Shown piece by piece: positions 1 through 11,119 of a DNA stretch of 64,000 nucleotides. The notes under the pieces are model-generated. The model did not search any database and was not told the DNA's origin. It saw only the letters and a list, made by a program, of their open reading frames with translations. The stretch's first letter is position 1; each line of letters opens with the position of its first letter. Location: positions 372,001 through 436,000 of the forward strand of contig NZ_JADNYL010000004.1 of the NCBI RefSeq assembly GCF_017168195.1, given 5' to 3'. This stretch comes from Thalassotalea sp. G2M2-11 (GTDB lineage Bacteria; Pseudomonadota; Gammaproteobacteria; Enterobacterales; Alteromonadaceae). Position numbers and translations under genes: made by a program.

Positions 1-579
1 ACAACGGGGTAGCTGTAACTTTTTACTGCTTTTTTCTCTAGTTAACCACGTGATCATCACAAAAATGACAAAGCCAAGTACAAACAACCACTCAAGGGTT
101 TCACTGAAATAACCGGTAGCAGCAAGTACAATGATCACCGCCCATTTGCTGAAGTTAAGTTGCCATAATTTTTTTATCTGGTGGTGAGCCATGGCAGAGC
201 TTATTGGTAAATCATAGAGTAACTCAGCTGATTTAAAGAGAAACAGCGCACAAAACAGCAGTAAGTGATGGTAGTAACTGCCAATGATTGCTACCACGAT
301 TAATCCTAGGATCAGTAAAAGCAATCGACTTGCAAAGGCATCGTTAAAGGCAGCTGTTTGGGTCAACAAAAAGTTTCGGGATGGAGACGCTAATAACAAG
401 CTTATCGGTGCAATAATCGCTAAGGCAAAGGTAAAGTTACCAACAGCTTGCAAGTCTTGTTGGTGTGTGTACCAAATGGTAATGAGCCAAGGAAGGATAA
501 AGCTGGTCATTTGAAACGAGATCAATGGCATGATACTCGTATTCGTCAGCTTACGGAGCATGGTGCTGAGCAACTTCAT
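1..579 (-). CDS. Multi-pass membrane protein, partial (possible polysaccharide flippase N-terminus)
   Basis: The minus strand is open from an ATG at 579-577 to the window edge (193 codons, no stop), so the C-terminal part is missing. It begins MKLLSTMLRKLTN and holds about five hydrophobic segments separated by short polar turns, including WLITIWY, FTFALAIIAPISLLLA, LLLLILGLIVVAII, WAVIIVLAATGYF and WLFVLGFVIFVMI. An AAAGG stretch lies about 13 nt before the start; an internal ATG at codon 7 is an alternative. The layout and the ASPSRNFLLTQ stretch recall the N-terminal half of MOP/Wzx-type lipid-linked sugar flippases, but this is a weak resemblance. The reading frame is well supported and the function is a guess. 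Confidence 0.6.
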   Translation of the reverse strand, partial: MKLLSTMLRKLTNTSIMPLISFQMTSFILPWLITIWYTHQQDLQAVGNFTFALAIIAPISLLLASPSRNFLLTQTAAFNDAFASRLLLLILGLIVVAIIGSYYHHLLLFCALFLFKSAELLYDLPISSAMAHHQIKKLWQLNFSKWAVIIVLAATGYFSETLEWLFVLGFVIFVMITWLTREKSSKKLQLPRC

Positions 580-783
580 TCGGCTGGTTGTACCTTTTTA
601 TTTTTATTATTTAATGGCTTTACTATTGAATAACGCTGTCGTTTTTAGCAAGGCGTAGATTATGGTACTACTTTATTCGATTGAATGCATAGTGAAATGT
701 ACTTGGCTGTGATTGTACGAGTGAGGTTGATAATTATCAGCAATAACTCCAAGTAAAAATTGTTAGTTGCAAGAACAGCACAG
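580..783. other. Intergenic spacer upstream of the membrane protein
   Basis: These 204 bases lie between the stop of the EAL response regulator and the start of the next minus-strand gene. They are AT-rich, hold no convincing reading frame on either strand and no clear terminator hairpin. They presumably contain the promoter of the partial membrane-protein gene. Confidence 0.4.
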
Positions 784-2025
784 TTAAGTTTTTTTCTCCC
801 ATTCATGCGCCCACGCTAATATTTGTGGTGCAGGTAGTGGGTATGAGATGAAGTACCCTTGTGCGATATCACAGTTTAGCTCAGCTGCCAGTGCCATGGC
901 TTCTTTGGTTTCAATACCTTCGGCACAGGTGGCAATATGCAAACGCTCAGCTAATGCCATACTGGTTTTTAACAAATCAACTTGATGGCCAGTATCTGAT
1001 TGTTCGATAAAATAACTTTTATCGAGTTTTACGTAATTTAGAGGTAGGCTCCTTAAACGATCGATTGTCGCATGCTCTTTACCAAAATCATCTAAGGCGA
1101 TTTTAATACCATGCATACTGAGCCGGCTGATATTGCTAAGTTCTTGTAGATGATCGTCGGCTAAGATATGTTCGGTTACTTCTAAGCATAACTTGTTAGC
1201 TGGCATGTTAGACTGCGCTAATAGCGTAAGAATATTATCAGCAAATTCAGGCTGTTGCATATTCATTGGCGAGACATTTACCGATAAGGTGATATCGAGC
1301 CCTAACTTCTTCCATTTTTGCCAATCTGCCAATGCTCGTTTAAAAACGGCAATGGTGATATGAAATATCAACTCGCTTTCTTCAGCTTTATCAATAAAAC
1401 GATTAGGGGCAACCATACCAAGTCGAGGATGATTTAACCGACAAAGCGCTTCGACACCTAAAAATTTTCTATCTGAAAGTGACACTTGCGGTTGGTAGAG
1501 TACTTTTAAGTCATTGTTTTTCACTGCACGTACTATTTCGTATGTTTTCAGTGATTGTGATTCAATACTTTTTGGTCGAGACTTACCGATACGATTAAAT
1601 ATTTTTTCAAAGTCACTTTCATGTAATGGTTTGATCAATGTGCCAATGTAATTGAGCTTATATTGCTTTGCTAACGACTCAACCGAAGAAATTATTCTAA
1701 TAGCGATACCGCTCATAATGGCAATATAGCCTTGAAAATTGAGATCATGAATTTGTTCAAGTAGCTGAATGCCATCCATATTAGGCATGTTTAAGTCAAC
1801 GAACACTAAGTTAAAGTTTTTGGTTCGTCGCATCACTTGAATGGCTTCTGTCGCAGTGGTTGCTTGATAGATATTGTCAATGCCATAATTTTGTTCAAGT
1901 ACAGAAGAAACAAAATCTAAGATCGATTGGCTGTCATCAATTAGTAATACATTTAACCAACTGAAGTTTTGATCTGGCATTTTCACATCCTTGTTAGTGC
2001 TCGTTAGCTGCTTAGTTTTTTTCAT
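784..2025 (-). CDS. Response regulator with EAL domain (c-di-GMP phosphodiesterase)
   Basis: A 413-residue, RocR-like two-domain protein. An N-terminal receiver domain (about residues 24-145) carries the acidic pair LLIDD, the phospho-acceptor Asp in VFVDLNMPNMDG and the conserved Lys in LIKPL. A C-terminal EAL domain (about 165-410) carries the EAL signature (GVEALCRL), the Asn of SVNVSP, the Glu of LEVTEH, the DDFG acidic pair, the Lys of VKLDK, the Glu of AEGIE and the Gln of AQGYF. All metal and catalytic residues are therefore present and hydrolysis of c-di-GMP to pGpG is expected. The stretch after DDFG (loop 6, usually TGYSSL) reads KEHATI, which is atypical. No partner kinase gene lies beside it, so the phosphodonor is unknown. 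It is cytoplasmic, with no signal or membrane segment. Confidence 0.9.
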   Translation of the reverse strand: MKKTKQLTSTNKDVKMPDQNFSWLNVLLIDDSQSILDFVSSVLEQNYGIDNIYQATTATEAIQVMRRTKNFNLVFVDLNMPNMDGIQLLEQIHDLNFQGYIAIMSGIAIRIISSVESLAKQYKLNYIGTLIKPLHESDFEKIFNRIGKSRPKSIESQSLKTYEIVRAVKNNDLKVLYQPQVSLSDRKFLGVEALCRLNHPRLGMVAPNRFIDKAEESELIFHITIAVFKRALADWQKWKKLGLDITLSVNVSPMNMQQPEFADNILTLLAQSNMPANKLCLEVTEHILADDHLQELSNISRLSMHGIKIALDDFGKEHATIDRLRSLPLNYVKLDKSYFIEQSDTGHQVDLLKTSMALAERLHIATCAEGIETKEAMALAAELNCDIAQGYFISYPLPAPQILAWAHEWEKKT

Positions 2026-2221
2026 ACGGCATAAAAACTACTGACAATATCTTAAACAAGTATGGCAAAGCTTTTTTATTGTGCAAACTGATAGTTAATT
2101 AAAGTATTCATTTTTTGAATGTGTTAATAAATATTAACTAATTATTGTTATTGATTAAAAATCAGTACAGTCATTTTCCTACTACAATAATAAATTGAAA
2201 TAAATCACGGTAGGAACACCA
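2026..2221 (+). promoter_or_regulatory. Upstream region of the tryptophan catabolic operon
   Basis: A 196-bp, very AT-rich divergent spacer between the EAL gene and the kynurenine operon. It contains a perfect palindrome with 7-bp arms GTTAATA / TATTAAC and a 2-bp centre at 2123-2138, placed where an operator could sit, and a possible -10 hexamer TACAAT at 2183-2188. A good ribosome binding site (GTAGGAAC) precedes the first ATG. No regulator gene of the KynR (Lrp/AsnC) type is present in the window. Confidence 0.35.
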
Positions 2222-3685
2222 ATGGAGAAATTGTCACAATTACATTGTTATATTAATGGTGAGTTTGTTGCCAGCACGCACTATTTTGACAATATTAATC
2301 CAGTTAATGGACAAGTCATTGGTCAAATTGCGGAGGCAAGCCCTCACCAGATTGATGATGCCGTGCAAAGTGCGCATAGTGCGTTAAATGGCGAATGGTC
2401 AAAAATGTCTGTTAATCAGCGTTGCGACTTACTTCATAAAGTGGCAGATCGTATGGTTGAGCGTCAGCAAGAATTTATTCAAGCAGAGATGGCTGATACC
2501 GGTAAATCTTTGCATCAAGTGAGCACTATTGATATTCCTCGTGGCGCTGCAAACTTTCGCGCGTTTGCTGATATGGCGCGCTATCACCATGGCGAAACCT
2601 TTCTCACAGAAACCCCCTTAGGTGAAAAAGCATTAAATTACAGTGTGAATAAACCGTTAGGGGTTGTCGCGGTTATCTCTCCATGGAACCTCCCTTTGTT
2701 GTTGGCGACCTGGAAAGTTGCCCCTGCATTAGCCTGTGGCAATTGCGTTATTTTAAAACCGTCTGAGGAAACATCATCAACCGCGTTTTTATTAGCGCAA
2801 GTGATGGATGAAGTTGGCGTACCTAATGGCGTGTTTAACCTCATTCTAGGGCGAGGAAGTCAAGTCGGTGACTATATCACGCAACACACGGGTGTTGATG
2901 GCGTCACTTTTACCGGAGCGAGTAAAACGGGTCAGCATATTATGCAGTCGGTCGCACAAACGGTAAAACCTATTTCATTTGAATTAGGAGGTAAAAATTC
3001 AGCGATTGTTTTTGCTCAAGCAGATATTGATAAAGCGGTCGCCGGAGTGGCAAGGTCAACCTTCACTAACTGTGGGCAAGTGTGTTTGTGTACCGAAAAA
3101 GTGTATGTTCACCGCAGCATTGCTCAGGCGTTTATTGCAAGGTTAACGGCAACAGCTCAACAGATAAATATTGGCTACCCAGAAGATCCTGATGTGTTGA
3201 TCGGTCCGTTAGTCTCAAAAACACATCGAGAAAAAGTACTGTCATACTATCAACTAGCACGCGATGAAGGCGCTCAGTTTCTTTGTGGTGGTGGTGTACC
3301 TAACTTTGATGATGAACGTGATCAAGGTTGTTATATCGAGCCAACCATTATTACTGGCTTGTCTGATGATAATCGTGTGAATCAGGAAGAGATATTTGGT
3401 CCCATTTGCCATGTCAGTGTTTTTGATGATGAAGATGAGGTGATTGCGCGTGTAAATAACACCCCTTATGGCTTAGCAACGGCAATTTGGACAGAAAATT
3501 TATCGCAAGCACATCGAGTTGCGCCGCAGATCGATGTTGGCCTTGTCTGGGTAAATACTTGGTTTTTAAGAGATCTAAGGGCTCCATTTGGTGGTGTGAA
3601 ACTTTCAGGTATCGGCCGTGAAGGAGGTAAACATTCACTGAGTTTTTATAGTGAGCCCGTTAACATTTGTATAAAGGTAGATTAA
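2222..3685 (+). CDS. 2-aminomuconate semialdehyde dehydrogenase (ALDH superfamily)
   Basis: A 487-residue NAD-dependent aldehyde dehydrogenase. The catalytic triad of the superfamily is visible: Asn156 in SPWNLP, Glu254 in ELGGKNS and the nucleophile Cys288 in NCGQVC. In context it should oxidise 2-aminomuconate 6-semialdehyde, the product of the ACMS decarboxylase three genes on, to 2-aminomuconate. By homology alone it could equally be called a 2-hydroxymuconate semialdehyde dehydrogenase; the neighbours decide (compare nbaE/amnC of nitrobenzoate and aminophenol degraders). It is the first gene of a seven-gene operon and is followed after 4 bp by the deaminase gene. Cytoplasmic; length normal for the family. 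Confidence 0.9.
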   Translation: MEKLSQLHCYINGEFVASTHYFDNINPVNGQVIGQIAEASPHQIDDAVQSAHSALNGEWSKMSVNQRCDLLHKVADRMVERQQEFIQAEMADTGKSLHQVSTIDIPRGAANFRAFADMARYHHGETFLTETPLGEKALNYSVNKPLGVVAVISPWNLPLLLATWKVAPALACGNCVILKPSEETSSTAFLLAQVMDEVGVPNGVFNLILGRGSQVGDYITQHTGVDGVTFTGASKTGQHIMQSVAQTVKPISFELGGKNSAIVFAQADIDKAVAGVARSTFTNCGQVCLCTEKVYVHRSIAQAFIARLTATAQQINIGYPEDPDVLIGPLVSKTHREKVLSYYQLARDEGAQFLCGGGVPNFDDERDQGCYIEPTIITGLSDDNRVNQEEIFGPICHVSVFDDEDEVIARVNNTPYGLATAIWTENLSQAHRVAPQIDVGLVWVNTWFLRDLRAPFGGVKLSGIGREGGKHSLSFYSEPVNICIKVD

Positions 3686-3689
3686 TGCA

Positions 3690-4697
<1,008 letters not shown>

Positions 4698-4698
<1 letters not shown>

Positions 4699-5717
4699 TG
4701 CAGGTCATTGATATACATTCTCACTTTTTTCCGAAAACATGGCCAGATCTAGAAGCAAAATTTGGCGGTGGAGATTGGCCTTGGTTGAAGCATTTTGCTA
4801 ATGAAACCAATGAGCAAGGATATAGCAAAGCCATGCTGATGAAAGGTCAGCAAGCATTTCGACCCATTTATTCAGCCTGTTGGGATGCTGAGGTCCGTTT
4901 GGCACAGATGGATGCACAAGGCGTTGACCAGCAAATTATTTCTGCCACGCCGATTTTATTTGCCTATGAAAAACCGATTGAACAAGCGTTATATTGCGCA
5001 CAGTTATTTAATGACGCTGCCCTAGAAATTTGTGCTAAAGATAACAAGCGTTTATTTGCTATGGCACAAGTACCATTACAGGATATTGATGCCGCCTGCA
5101 AAGAAGCAAGTCGCGCAATGAAGACGGGCCATGTCGGTATTCAAATAGGTAATCATGTGGGTGAGAAAAATATGGATGACGAAGGGGTGCTGACGTTTTT
5201 GCAGCACTGTGCGGATGAAGATATTCCCGTATTTGTTCATCCATGGGACATGATGGCAGCGGATCGCACCAAAAATTATATGATGGGTTGGACTGTTGGC
5301 ATGCCGGCAGAAAGTCAGTTATCGATTGTCTCGATGATTTTAGGTGGTGGTTTTGATCGAGTCAGTAAACAGTTAAAAATTTGCTTTGCACATGGTGGTG
5401 GCTCATTTGCATTCTTATTGGGGCGTTTAGAAAATGCCTGGCTACATCGTGACATTGCCCGAGGTCATTCTGCTCATCCTCCAAGCTATTACCTTGACCG
5501 TTTTTATTTAGATACCGCGGTGTTTGACCATGATGCTTTGCATCTGCTGGTACAGAAAATGGGGACTGAGCGACTGTTGTTTGGTACGGATTATCCTTTC
5601 CCTTTAGGCGAACAAGAGATGGGGAAATTGATTAAAACCGCTCCTCGCTTAACCAGTGAAGAGAAACAATTAATGCTGGCAGATAATGCTAGGCAGTTTT
5701 TTAATTTGTCGGTGTAG
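4698..5717 (+). CDS. 2-amino-3-carboxymuconate-6-semialdehyde decarboxylase (ACMSD)
   Basis: A 339-residue amidohydrolase-superfamily decarboxylase. The zinc ligands and catalytic residues are all recognisable: His7 and His9 in DIHSHFF, His181 in FVHPWD, His232 in FAHGGG and Asp298 in GTDYPFP, matching His9, His11, His177, His228 and Asp294 of the Pseudomonas enzyme. It removes the carboxylate of ACMS non-oxidatively, which prevents spontaneous cyclisation to quinolinate and commits the route to catabolism rather than NAD synthesis. The start codon shares a base with the upstream stop. Cytoplasmic, normal length. Confidence 0.95.
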
Positions 5718-5737
5718 CCGGACAAAACGAGAAGATA

Positions 5738-7030
5738 ATGATGATGTTTGAAAATACTTTAGCCTTTGCTAAGCAACTAGATGCACAAGATGAATTAGCC
5801 AGTTACCGAGATCGGTTTCATCACCCTGTGATTAATGATAAGCAAGTCCTTTATTTTACGGGGAATTCATTGGGCTTAGCCCCAAAATCTGCGAAAGATT
5901 ATGTCAATGCTGAATTAGAGGATTGGGCTAAATGGGGCGTAGAAGGACACTTTCATGCAACGCATCCATGGGTGAGTTACCATGAAATATTAACTCCCGC
6001 GATGGCAGAACTTGTTGGAGCTAATCAATCGGAAGTGGTGTGCATGAATTCATTAACCACTAATTTGCACCTGCTATTTGTTTCATTTTATCGTCCGAGC
6101 GCGAAAAGATTTAAAATCATCAGTGAAGCTAAAATGTTTCCATCTGATCGTTATTTACTGGAAACACAGGTAAAACATCATGGCTTTTCTCCCGATGAAG
6201 CAATTATTGAAGTGGCGCCACGAAGTGGAGAGTACTTGATCCGTGAAGAAGATATTTTAGCGGCAATTGATGAGCATCAGGATGAATTGGCGTTAGTATT
6301 TTTTGGCGGTGTGAACTACTTTACCGGGCAATTGTTTGATATGGAAAAATTAACCCAAGCAGCTCATACTGTTGGCGCGCTGGCGGGATTTGATCTGGCA
6401 CATGCAGCGGGCAATATTCCGGTCAAATTACATGATTGGGATGTCGACTTTGCGGCGTGGTGCACATACAAATATATTAATGGCAGTGCGGGTAATGTTG
6501 GGGCGATATTTGTCCATGATCGTCATGGCGACAATACTGACACACCGCGTTTTGGCGGCTGGTGGGGACATAATAAAGAACGTCGCTTTTTAATGGAGAA
6601 CACCTTTGAACCGATGACAGGTGCAGAGGGGTGGCAACTAAGTAATGCGCCAGTCATGGGGATGGCGGTATTAAAGGCCTCGTTGGATATTTTTCAGCAA
6701 GTGGGTCTGACAAACTTACGACAAAAAAGTCTGAAACTAACGGCATTTTTGCAGTATGTTTTTAATGATGTCGTGGCGCAATTTCCCGACATTGATTTAC
6801 AAATCATTACCCCGAAAGAACCAGAGCGTCGAGGGTGTCAGTTATCCGTTAAGCTTATTGGCACAGATAAAACATTTTTTTCCGCGTTGACTGACGCTGG
6901 TGTGATAGCTGATTTTCGTGAGCCGGATGTTGTACGTTTAGCGCCAACCCCTTTATATAACAGTTTTGAAGATATTTATCAGTTTGGTCAAACCTTAAAA
7001 ACACTGCTTGCGGGGTGGCGTGATGAGTAA
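5738..7030 (+). CDS. kynU: Kynureninase
   Basis: A 430-residue PLP enzyme of the aminotransferase class V fold. The Schiff-base lysine is Lys245 in TYKYING, and Asp219 in FDLAHAAGN should contact the pyridine nitrogen. The conserved NSLGLAP N-terminal motif and GWWGHN are present. It cleaves 3-hydroxykynurenine to 3-hydroxyanthranilate and alanine (and kynurenine to anthranilate). A GAGAAG ribosome site precedes a triple ATG, so the exact first residue is uncertain by one or two. The 3-prime end overlaps the monooxygenase gene by 8 bp. Confidence 0.95.
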   Translation: MMMFENTLAFAKQLDAQDELASYRDRFHHPVINDKQVLYFTGNSLGLAPKSAKDYVNAELEDWAKWGVEGHFHATHPWVSYHEILTPAMAELVGANQSEVVCMNSLTTNLHLLFVSFYRPSAKRFKIISEAKMFPSDRYLLETQVKHHGFSPDEAIIEVAPRSGEYLIREEDILAAIDEHQDELALVFFGGVNYFTGQLFDMEKLTQAAHTVGALAGFDLAHAAGNIPVKLHDWDVDFAAWCTYKYINGSAGNVGAIFVHDRHGDNTDTPRFGGWWGHNKERRFLMENTFEPMTGAEGWQLSNAPVMGMAVLKASLDIFQQVGLTNLRQKSLKLTAFLQYVFNDVVAQFPDIDLQIITPKEPERRGCQLSVKLIGTDKTFFSALTDAGVIADFREPDVVRLAPTPLYNSFEDIYQFGQTLKTLLAGWRDE

Positions 7031-8408
7031 AGCGGTAACGAATATTGCAATCAACGGTGCAGGCCCCGTTGGGGCTTTATTAGCGGTGATGTTGGCGAAA
7101 AAAGGTTATCAGGTAGACTTATTTGAATCGCGACCTGATTCTCGAAAAACCAATATTTACCAAGGAAAGTCAATTAACTTAGCTTTATCTGATCGTGGTT
7201 GGAAAGCACTACAGGCGATCGGAGTTGATGATGCCATTCGTCAACAAGCCATCCCGATGTATTGTCGGATTATGCATGATGAACAAGGCCAATTAACTCA
7301 ATTACCCTATGGCAAAGACGAGCAGGCCATTTGGTCGGTGTCTCGTTCGGGCATTAATGAACAACTCATTGATTTGGCTGAACAAGAAGAGAAAGTGAGT
7401 ATTCACTTTGGCCATCGATTGCACCAGATAAACTTTGAAGATAATACCGCGGTTTATATTAAAGAAGATCATCATCAGAAAAATCATCAAAGCGATTTGA
7501 TTTTTGGTGCTGACGGTGCGTTTTCTAAGGTACGCCGCTTAATGCAAGAGCTACCAAAAGAACGTATTAGTTATAGCCTTGAATATATGCCGCAGAGTTA
7601 TATGGAGTTGACTATTGCAGCTAATGCAGATGGTAGCCATAAACTGGAAAAAAACGCGTTACACATCTGGCCAAGAAAAGATTTTATGCTGATAGCTCTG
7701 CCCAATGTTGACGGTTCATTTACTTGTACATTATTTATGAACCACGAGGGAGAGACCTCTTTTAGTTCACTTAATCATGCTGATGATGTGAGTGCGTTTT
7801 TTCAGAAAAATTTTGCCGATGCTATGCCGTTACTTGAAGATCCTGTTACGGACTTTTTAAGTAAACAAGCATCGCCGCTGTGCTTAGTGCATATTTATCC
7901 GTGGTTGGTAAATAGTAGTGTGGCATTGATTGGCGATGCTGCTCATGCCATGGTGCCATTTTATGGTCAGGGCATGAACTGTGGCTTTGAAGATTGTCGA
8001 ATTTTAGCCGAATTGGTTGAGGAGCATGATCACCAGTGGTCAGAGATACTTAATGCTTATCAAGCGGAGCGAAAAGCCAATGGTGATGCCATTATCGAAT
8101 TAGCTAAACGTAATTTTGTTGAAATGAGTGATTTGTCAGGGGAAGCGAGCTTTTTGTTGAGAAAAAAAATAGAAGCCAAGTTTCATCAAATGCACCCAGA
8201 ATTATGGACACCTTTGTATTCCATGGTAACGTTTTCGCCAGATCTCCCATACAAAAAAGCACTGGCCTTTGGTGATGTACAGCAGGAAATTATGGATGAG
8301 ATAATGCGCATACCTAACATTGAACAAGAGTGGCAGCAAGCACATGTTTATCAAACCTTATATCAATTAAGCCAGCAAAAATTACTGCCCTTAGGAGAGC
8401 AATTATGA
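7023..8408 (+). CDS. kmo: Kynurenine 3-monooxygenase (FAD-dependent)
   Basis: A 461-residue flavin hydroxylase. The N-terminal dinucleotide-binding motif is GAGPVG (residues 12-17) with the ribose-binding Glu34, and the second FAD motif is LIGDAAHAM (about 302-310) followed by [10 protein letters not shown], typical of KMO. It hydroxylates L-kynurenine to 3-hydroxykynurenine with NADPH and O2. The ATG at 7023 is preferred over an upstream TTG at 7008 because GGGGTGG lies at proper distance and the protein then begins [14 protein letters not shown] as in homologues. No C-terminal membrane anchor is seen, unlike the mitochondrial enzyme. It overlaps kynU by 8 bp and kynA by 4 bp (ATGA). Confidence 0.95.
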   Translation: MSKAVTNIAINGAGPVGALLAVMLAKKGYQVDLFESRPDSRKTNIYQGKSINLALSDRGWKALQAIGVDDAIRQQAIPMYCRIMHDEQGQLTQLPYGKDEQAIWSVSRSGINEQLIDLAEQEEKVSIHFGHRLHQINFEDNTAVYIKEDHHQKNHQSDLIFGADGAFSKVRRLMQELPKERISYSLEYMPQSYMELTIAANADGSHKLEKNALHIWPRKDFMLIALPNVDGSFTCTLFMNHEGETSFSSLNHADDVSAFFQKNFADAMPLLEDPVTDFLSKQASPLCLVHIYPWLVNSSVALIGDAAHAMVPFYGQGMNCGFEDCRILAELVEEHDHQWSEILNAYQAERKANGDAIIELAKRNFVEMSDLSGEASFLLRKKIEAKFHQMHPELWTPLYSMVTFSPDLPYKKALAFGDVQQEIMDEIMRIPNIEQEWQQAHVYQTLYQLSQQKLLPLGEQL

Positions 8409-9268
8409 CCTGTCCGTACCATTCAGATCCCGATAGTCGTAATTACCGTGCCATGGAAGATGGCATACATACTGATTTTAACGATGATATGTCTTATGGA
8501 GATTATTTGTGTTTGGATCAGCTGTTAAATGTACAGAACCCGTTATCTGATCAACATGATGAGATGTTATTTATTACCATCCACCAAGCCAGTGAGTTAT
8601 GGCTAAAATTAGCGGGGCATGAATTGTCAGCTGCGATAGATAATATTCATCAGGGAGACTTTGGTCATGCGTTTAAAGTGATTTCGCGGGTGAAGCAAAT
8701 CTTCAATCAATTAACACAATCATGGCAGATATTATCAACCCTCACGCCTGTTGATTATCTGAAATTTCGCGATGCTTTGGGTCACTCTTCAGGTTTTCAG
8801 TCATATGGCTATCGAAAACTTGAGTTTTTATTAGGCAATAAAAATGCATCGCTGCTTGAAGTACACAAGGCAAACGATAGGGTGTATCAGGAGTTAAAAG
8901 CTGTGCTTCAGGCGCCTAGTTTGTATGATGAGGTGATCAAATTGTTGGCTGAAAAAGGCATGGCAATTGATGATGGTGTGTTAAATCGTGACTTTGCCTT
9001 ACCTTATGAAAAAAATGATTCGGTTTTAGCTGCATGGCTAAAGGTATATCAAGCTGCTGATGAACATTTTGAGTTGTATGAGCTAGCCGAAAAGTTGATA
9101 GATATTGAAGATGCTTTTCAGCAATGGCGCTTTAAGCATATGTATACGGTGCAACGTATTATTGGCAATAAAGTGGGAACCGGTGGTTCATCTGGTGTTA
9201 ATTTTCTCAAAAAAGCACTCGATATTAGTTTTTTTCCCGAATTATTTGATTTGAGAACACATTTATAA
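8405..9268 (+). CDS. kynA: Tryptophan 2,3-dioxygenase
   Basis: A 287-residue haem dioxygenase, the first enzyme of the pathway but the last gene of the operon. His60 in FITIHQASELW is the active-site distal histidine, His245 in KHMYTVQRIIG is the haem ligand, and the GTGGSSG loop that closes over the substrate is intact. It converts L-tryptophan to N-formylkynurenine. The ATG at 8405 overlaps the kmo stop as ATGA and yields an N-terminus like that of other bacterial TDOs; a longer frame reaching into kmo is not credible. A terminator follows 45 bp downstream. Confidence 0.97.
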   Translation: MTCPYHSDPDSRNYRAMEDGIHTDFNDDMSYGDYLCLDQLLNVQNPLSDQHDEMLFITIHQASELWLKLAGHELSAAIDNIHQGDFGHAFKVISRVKQIFNQLTQSWQILSTLTPVDYLKFRDALGHSSGFQSYGYRKLEFLLGNKNASLLEVHKANDRVYQELKAVLQAPSLYDEVIKLLAEKGMAIDDGVLNRDFALPYEKNDSVLAAWLKVYQAADEHFELYELAEKLIDIEDAFQQWRFKHMYTVQRIIGNKVGTGGSSGVNFLKKALDISFFPELFDLRTHL

Positions 9269-9313
9269 AGAAAACCATCGACGGTGTACTTTTATTTATA
9301 TTAACATTATATT

Positions 9314-9342
9314 AACCAACTTATTTTTTGAGTTGGTTTTTT
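9314..9342 (+). terminator. Rho-independent terminator of the tryptophan operon
   Basis: Stem AACCAACT / AGTTGGTT with a 9-nt loop, followed by a run of T. It sits 45 bp after the kynA stop and marks the end of the seven-gene unit. Confidence 0.85.
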
Positions 9343-9395
9343 GTCATTTAATGCTGTTGACTTGGCATGAAGGGATGTAACTTGGAGTAAATGCA

Positions 9396-10976
9396 ATGAA
9401 ATTTAATAACTATCTAGCCAGCGTGTCTTTACTTGTTGGCTCTGCCATCTTAACTGCATGCGGAGGCGGCGGTAATCCGCAAACAAATTTTAATTATAAT
9501 AACAACACTGATACTGAAACAAGCACAGAGGTTAAGTGGGTTGCAGGTGAGTTCACTGATTATGATCAGTTAGCTAAGCAATGTGAGGCAGATGGTACCG
9601 GTAGTGCATTAGCGGAAAAGCTGTGGCAACGTTCATACAGTAATGATACCTACTTGTGGTATGACGAAATACCTGATGAAGATCCAGCGCCTTATAGCAT
9701 ACTCGAGTATTTTGATATCTTAAAAACTAGTGCGTTAACCCCATCAGGTAAGCTCAAAGATCAATTTCACTTTACCATGCCAACGGAAGAATGGGAGCAA
9801 TTAACCTCATCGGGTTCATCTGTTGGCTTTGGCTTTAATATTAAAATTGAACAAGGGAGCAATATTGATCGTACCATTACTGTTACCTTTAATGAGCCTG
9901 ACTCTCCTGCGTTTGAAGCGAATATTAATCGCGGTGCCAAAATCATTGCCATTGATGGCGTTAATGTCGCTACGGCGAATGATCAAGCCAGCATTAATGT
10001 ACTGAACAATGGTTTATTTCCAAGTGAAGCAGGACAAGAAACTATTTTTGTTATTCGTGATTTTGCTGCTGAGCAAGATCGTGAAGTGACATTAACGGCG
10101 CAAAGCATTACTTCAGATCCTGTGCCTTTGGTTGATACCATTGACTCACCGACCGGGAAAATTGGCTATGTGATCTTTAATGACCATATTGCCACCGCAG
10201 AAAAAGGTCTGTATGACGCGTTTAATGAGTTAGAGCCGCAAAATATCGATGAACTGATTGTTGATTTTCGTTACAACGGTGGTGGTTATTTAGCTATTGC
10301 TAGTCAATTGGGTTACATGGTGGCAGGCGCACAAACAGAAAACAAAACCTTTGAAACTACTATTTTTAATGATAAATACCCTAATACCAACCCAATTACT
10401 GGTCGTGCGTTATCACCTACGCCGTTTTATGATGAAACTCTCGGTATCAATACCTCGGTGATTTCTGCGGGACTAGAATTACCGACACTGAATTTAAATC
10501 GGGTCTTTGTGTTAACTTCTGCTAATACTTGCTCGGCAAGTGAAGCCTTTATCAATGGCTTGCGCGGCATTGATGTTGAAGTGATCCAAATTGGTTCAAC
10601 TACCTGCGGTAAACCATACGGTTTCTATGCGGCAGATAACTGTGAAACGACTTATTTTACCGTACAGTTTAAGGGTGAAAATAGTAAAGGCTTTGGGGAT
10701 TATGCCGATGGCTTTAGTCCTTCAACTGTTCCTATGCTTGATACCGAAATTCAAGGCTGTGCTGTCGCAGATGATTTATCAAAACCACTTGGTGATGTGA
10801 GTGAAGGCATGTTATCAGCGGCGCTTTATTATGCTCAGAATAATGCTTGTCCGGAAACGCCTATACAACAGGGGTTATCTCGCTCTGCTCCTCAGCCGAT
10901 ATTAGGGTCTGAATTTAAAGTACAAGATACTCGCGCCCGCGCTCAGCTATTGTCTAACCGCATTATGACAAAATAA
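9396..10976 (+). CDS. Lipoprotein S41-family (C-terminal processing) peptidase
   Basis: A 526-residue exported serine peptidase. The signal sequence ends in a lipobox (ILTAC, Cys22) followed by GGGG, so it is probably a membrane-anchored lipoprotein. A PDZ-like segment lies around residues 143-235 (SVGFGFNI ... GAKIIAIDGVNV). The S41 core follows: DFRYNGGGY at about 290 and the nucleophile Ser380 in TCSASEAF. The Lys of the Ser-Lys dyad could be Lys406 in CGKPYGF. Distinct from Prc/CtpA in its N-terminal region; S41 proteins of this layout are common in Alteromonadales but their substrates are unknown. GGAG is correctly spaced before the ATG. It appears monocistronic. Confidence 0.85.
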   Translation: MKFNNYLASVSLLVGSAILTACGGGGNPQTNFNYNNNTDTETSTEVKWVAGEFTDYDQLAKQCEADGTGSALAEKLWQRSYSNDTYLWYDEIPDEDPAPYSILEYFDILKTSALTPSGKLKDQFHFTMPTEEWEQLTSSGSSVGFGFNIKIEQGSNIDRTITVTFNEPDSPAFEANINRGAKIIAIDGVNVATANDQASINVLNNGLFPSEAGQETIFVIRDFAAEQDREVTLTAQSITSDPVPLVDTIDSPTGKIGYVIFNDHIATAEKGLYDAFNELEPQNIDELIVDFRYNGGGYLAIASQLGYMVAGAQTENKTFETTIFNDKYPNTNPITGRALSPTPFYDETLGINTSVISAGLELPTLNLNRVFVLTSANTCSASEAFINGLRGIDVEVIQIGSTTCGKPYGFYAADNCETTYFTVQFKGENSKGFGDYADGFSPSTVPMLDTEIQGCAVADDLSKPLGDVSEGMLSAALYYAQNNACPETPIQQGLSRSAPQPILGSEFKVQDTRARAQLLSNRIMTK

Positions 10977-11001
10977 TGCTCTAGCCTTATTCTGGCAACC
11001 A

Positions 11002-11038
11002 ACCGAATAAAAGATAACAAATGTTACTTTTATTCGGT
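11002..11038 (+). terminator. Long hairpin after the S41 peptidase gene
   Basis: Perfect 12-bp stem ACCGAATAAAAG / CTTTTATTCGGT that continues inward, after one bulged A, as TAACA / TGTTA. No separate T-run follows, but the 3-prime arm itself is T-rich. It lies 25 bp past the stop and may act as a terminator or 3-prime stabiliser. Confidence 0.5.
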
Positions 11039-11119
11039 AAACTGATTCAAAATTTGTATCAGTAAGCGTTGAACACACTGCAAGCTGTTTTCAACGCTAT
11101 TTGGGTGGTTATATTCACA

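Noticed and set aside
284-633. Two short plus-strand frames near the left edge
   Set aside because: They overlap the minus-strand frame with clear membrane helices, have no ribosome sites and show no recognisable composition.
8330-8404. Longer N-terminus of tryptophan dioxygenase reaching into kmo
   Set aside because: The extension has no ATG or ribosome site and no resemblance to TDO; the ATGA overlap at 8405 is the natural start.
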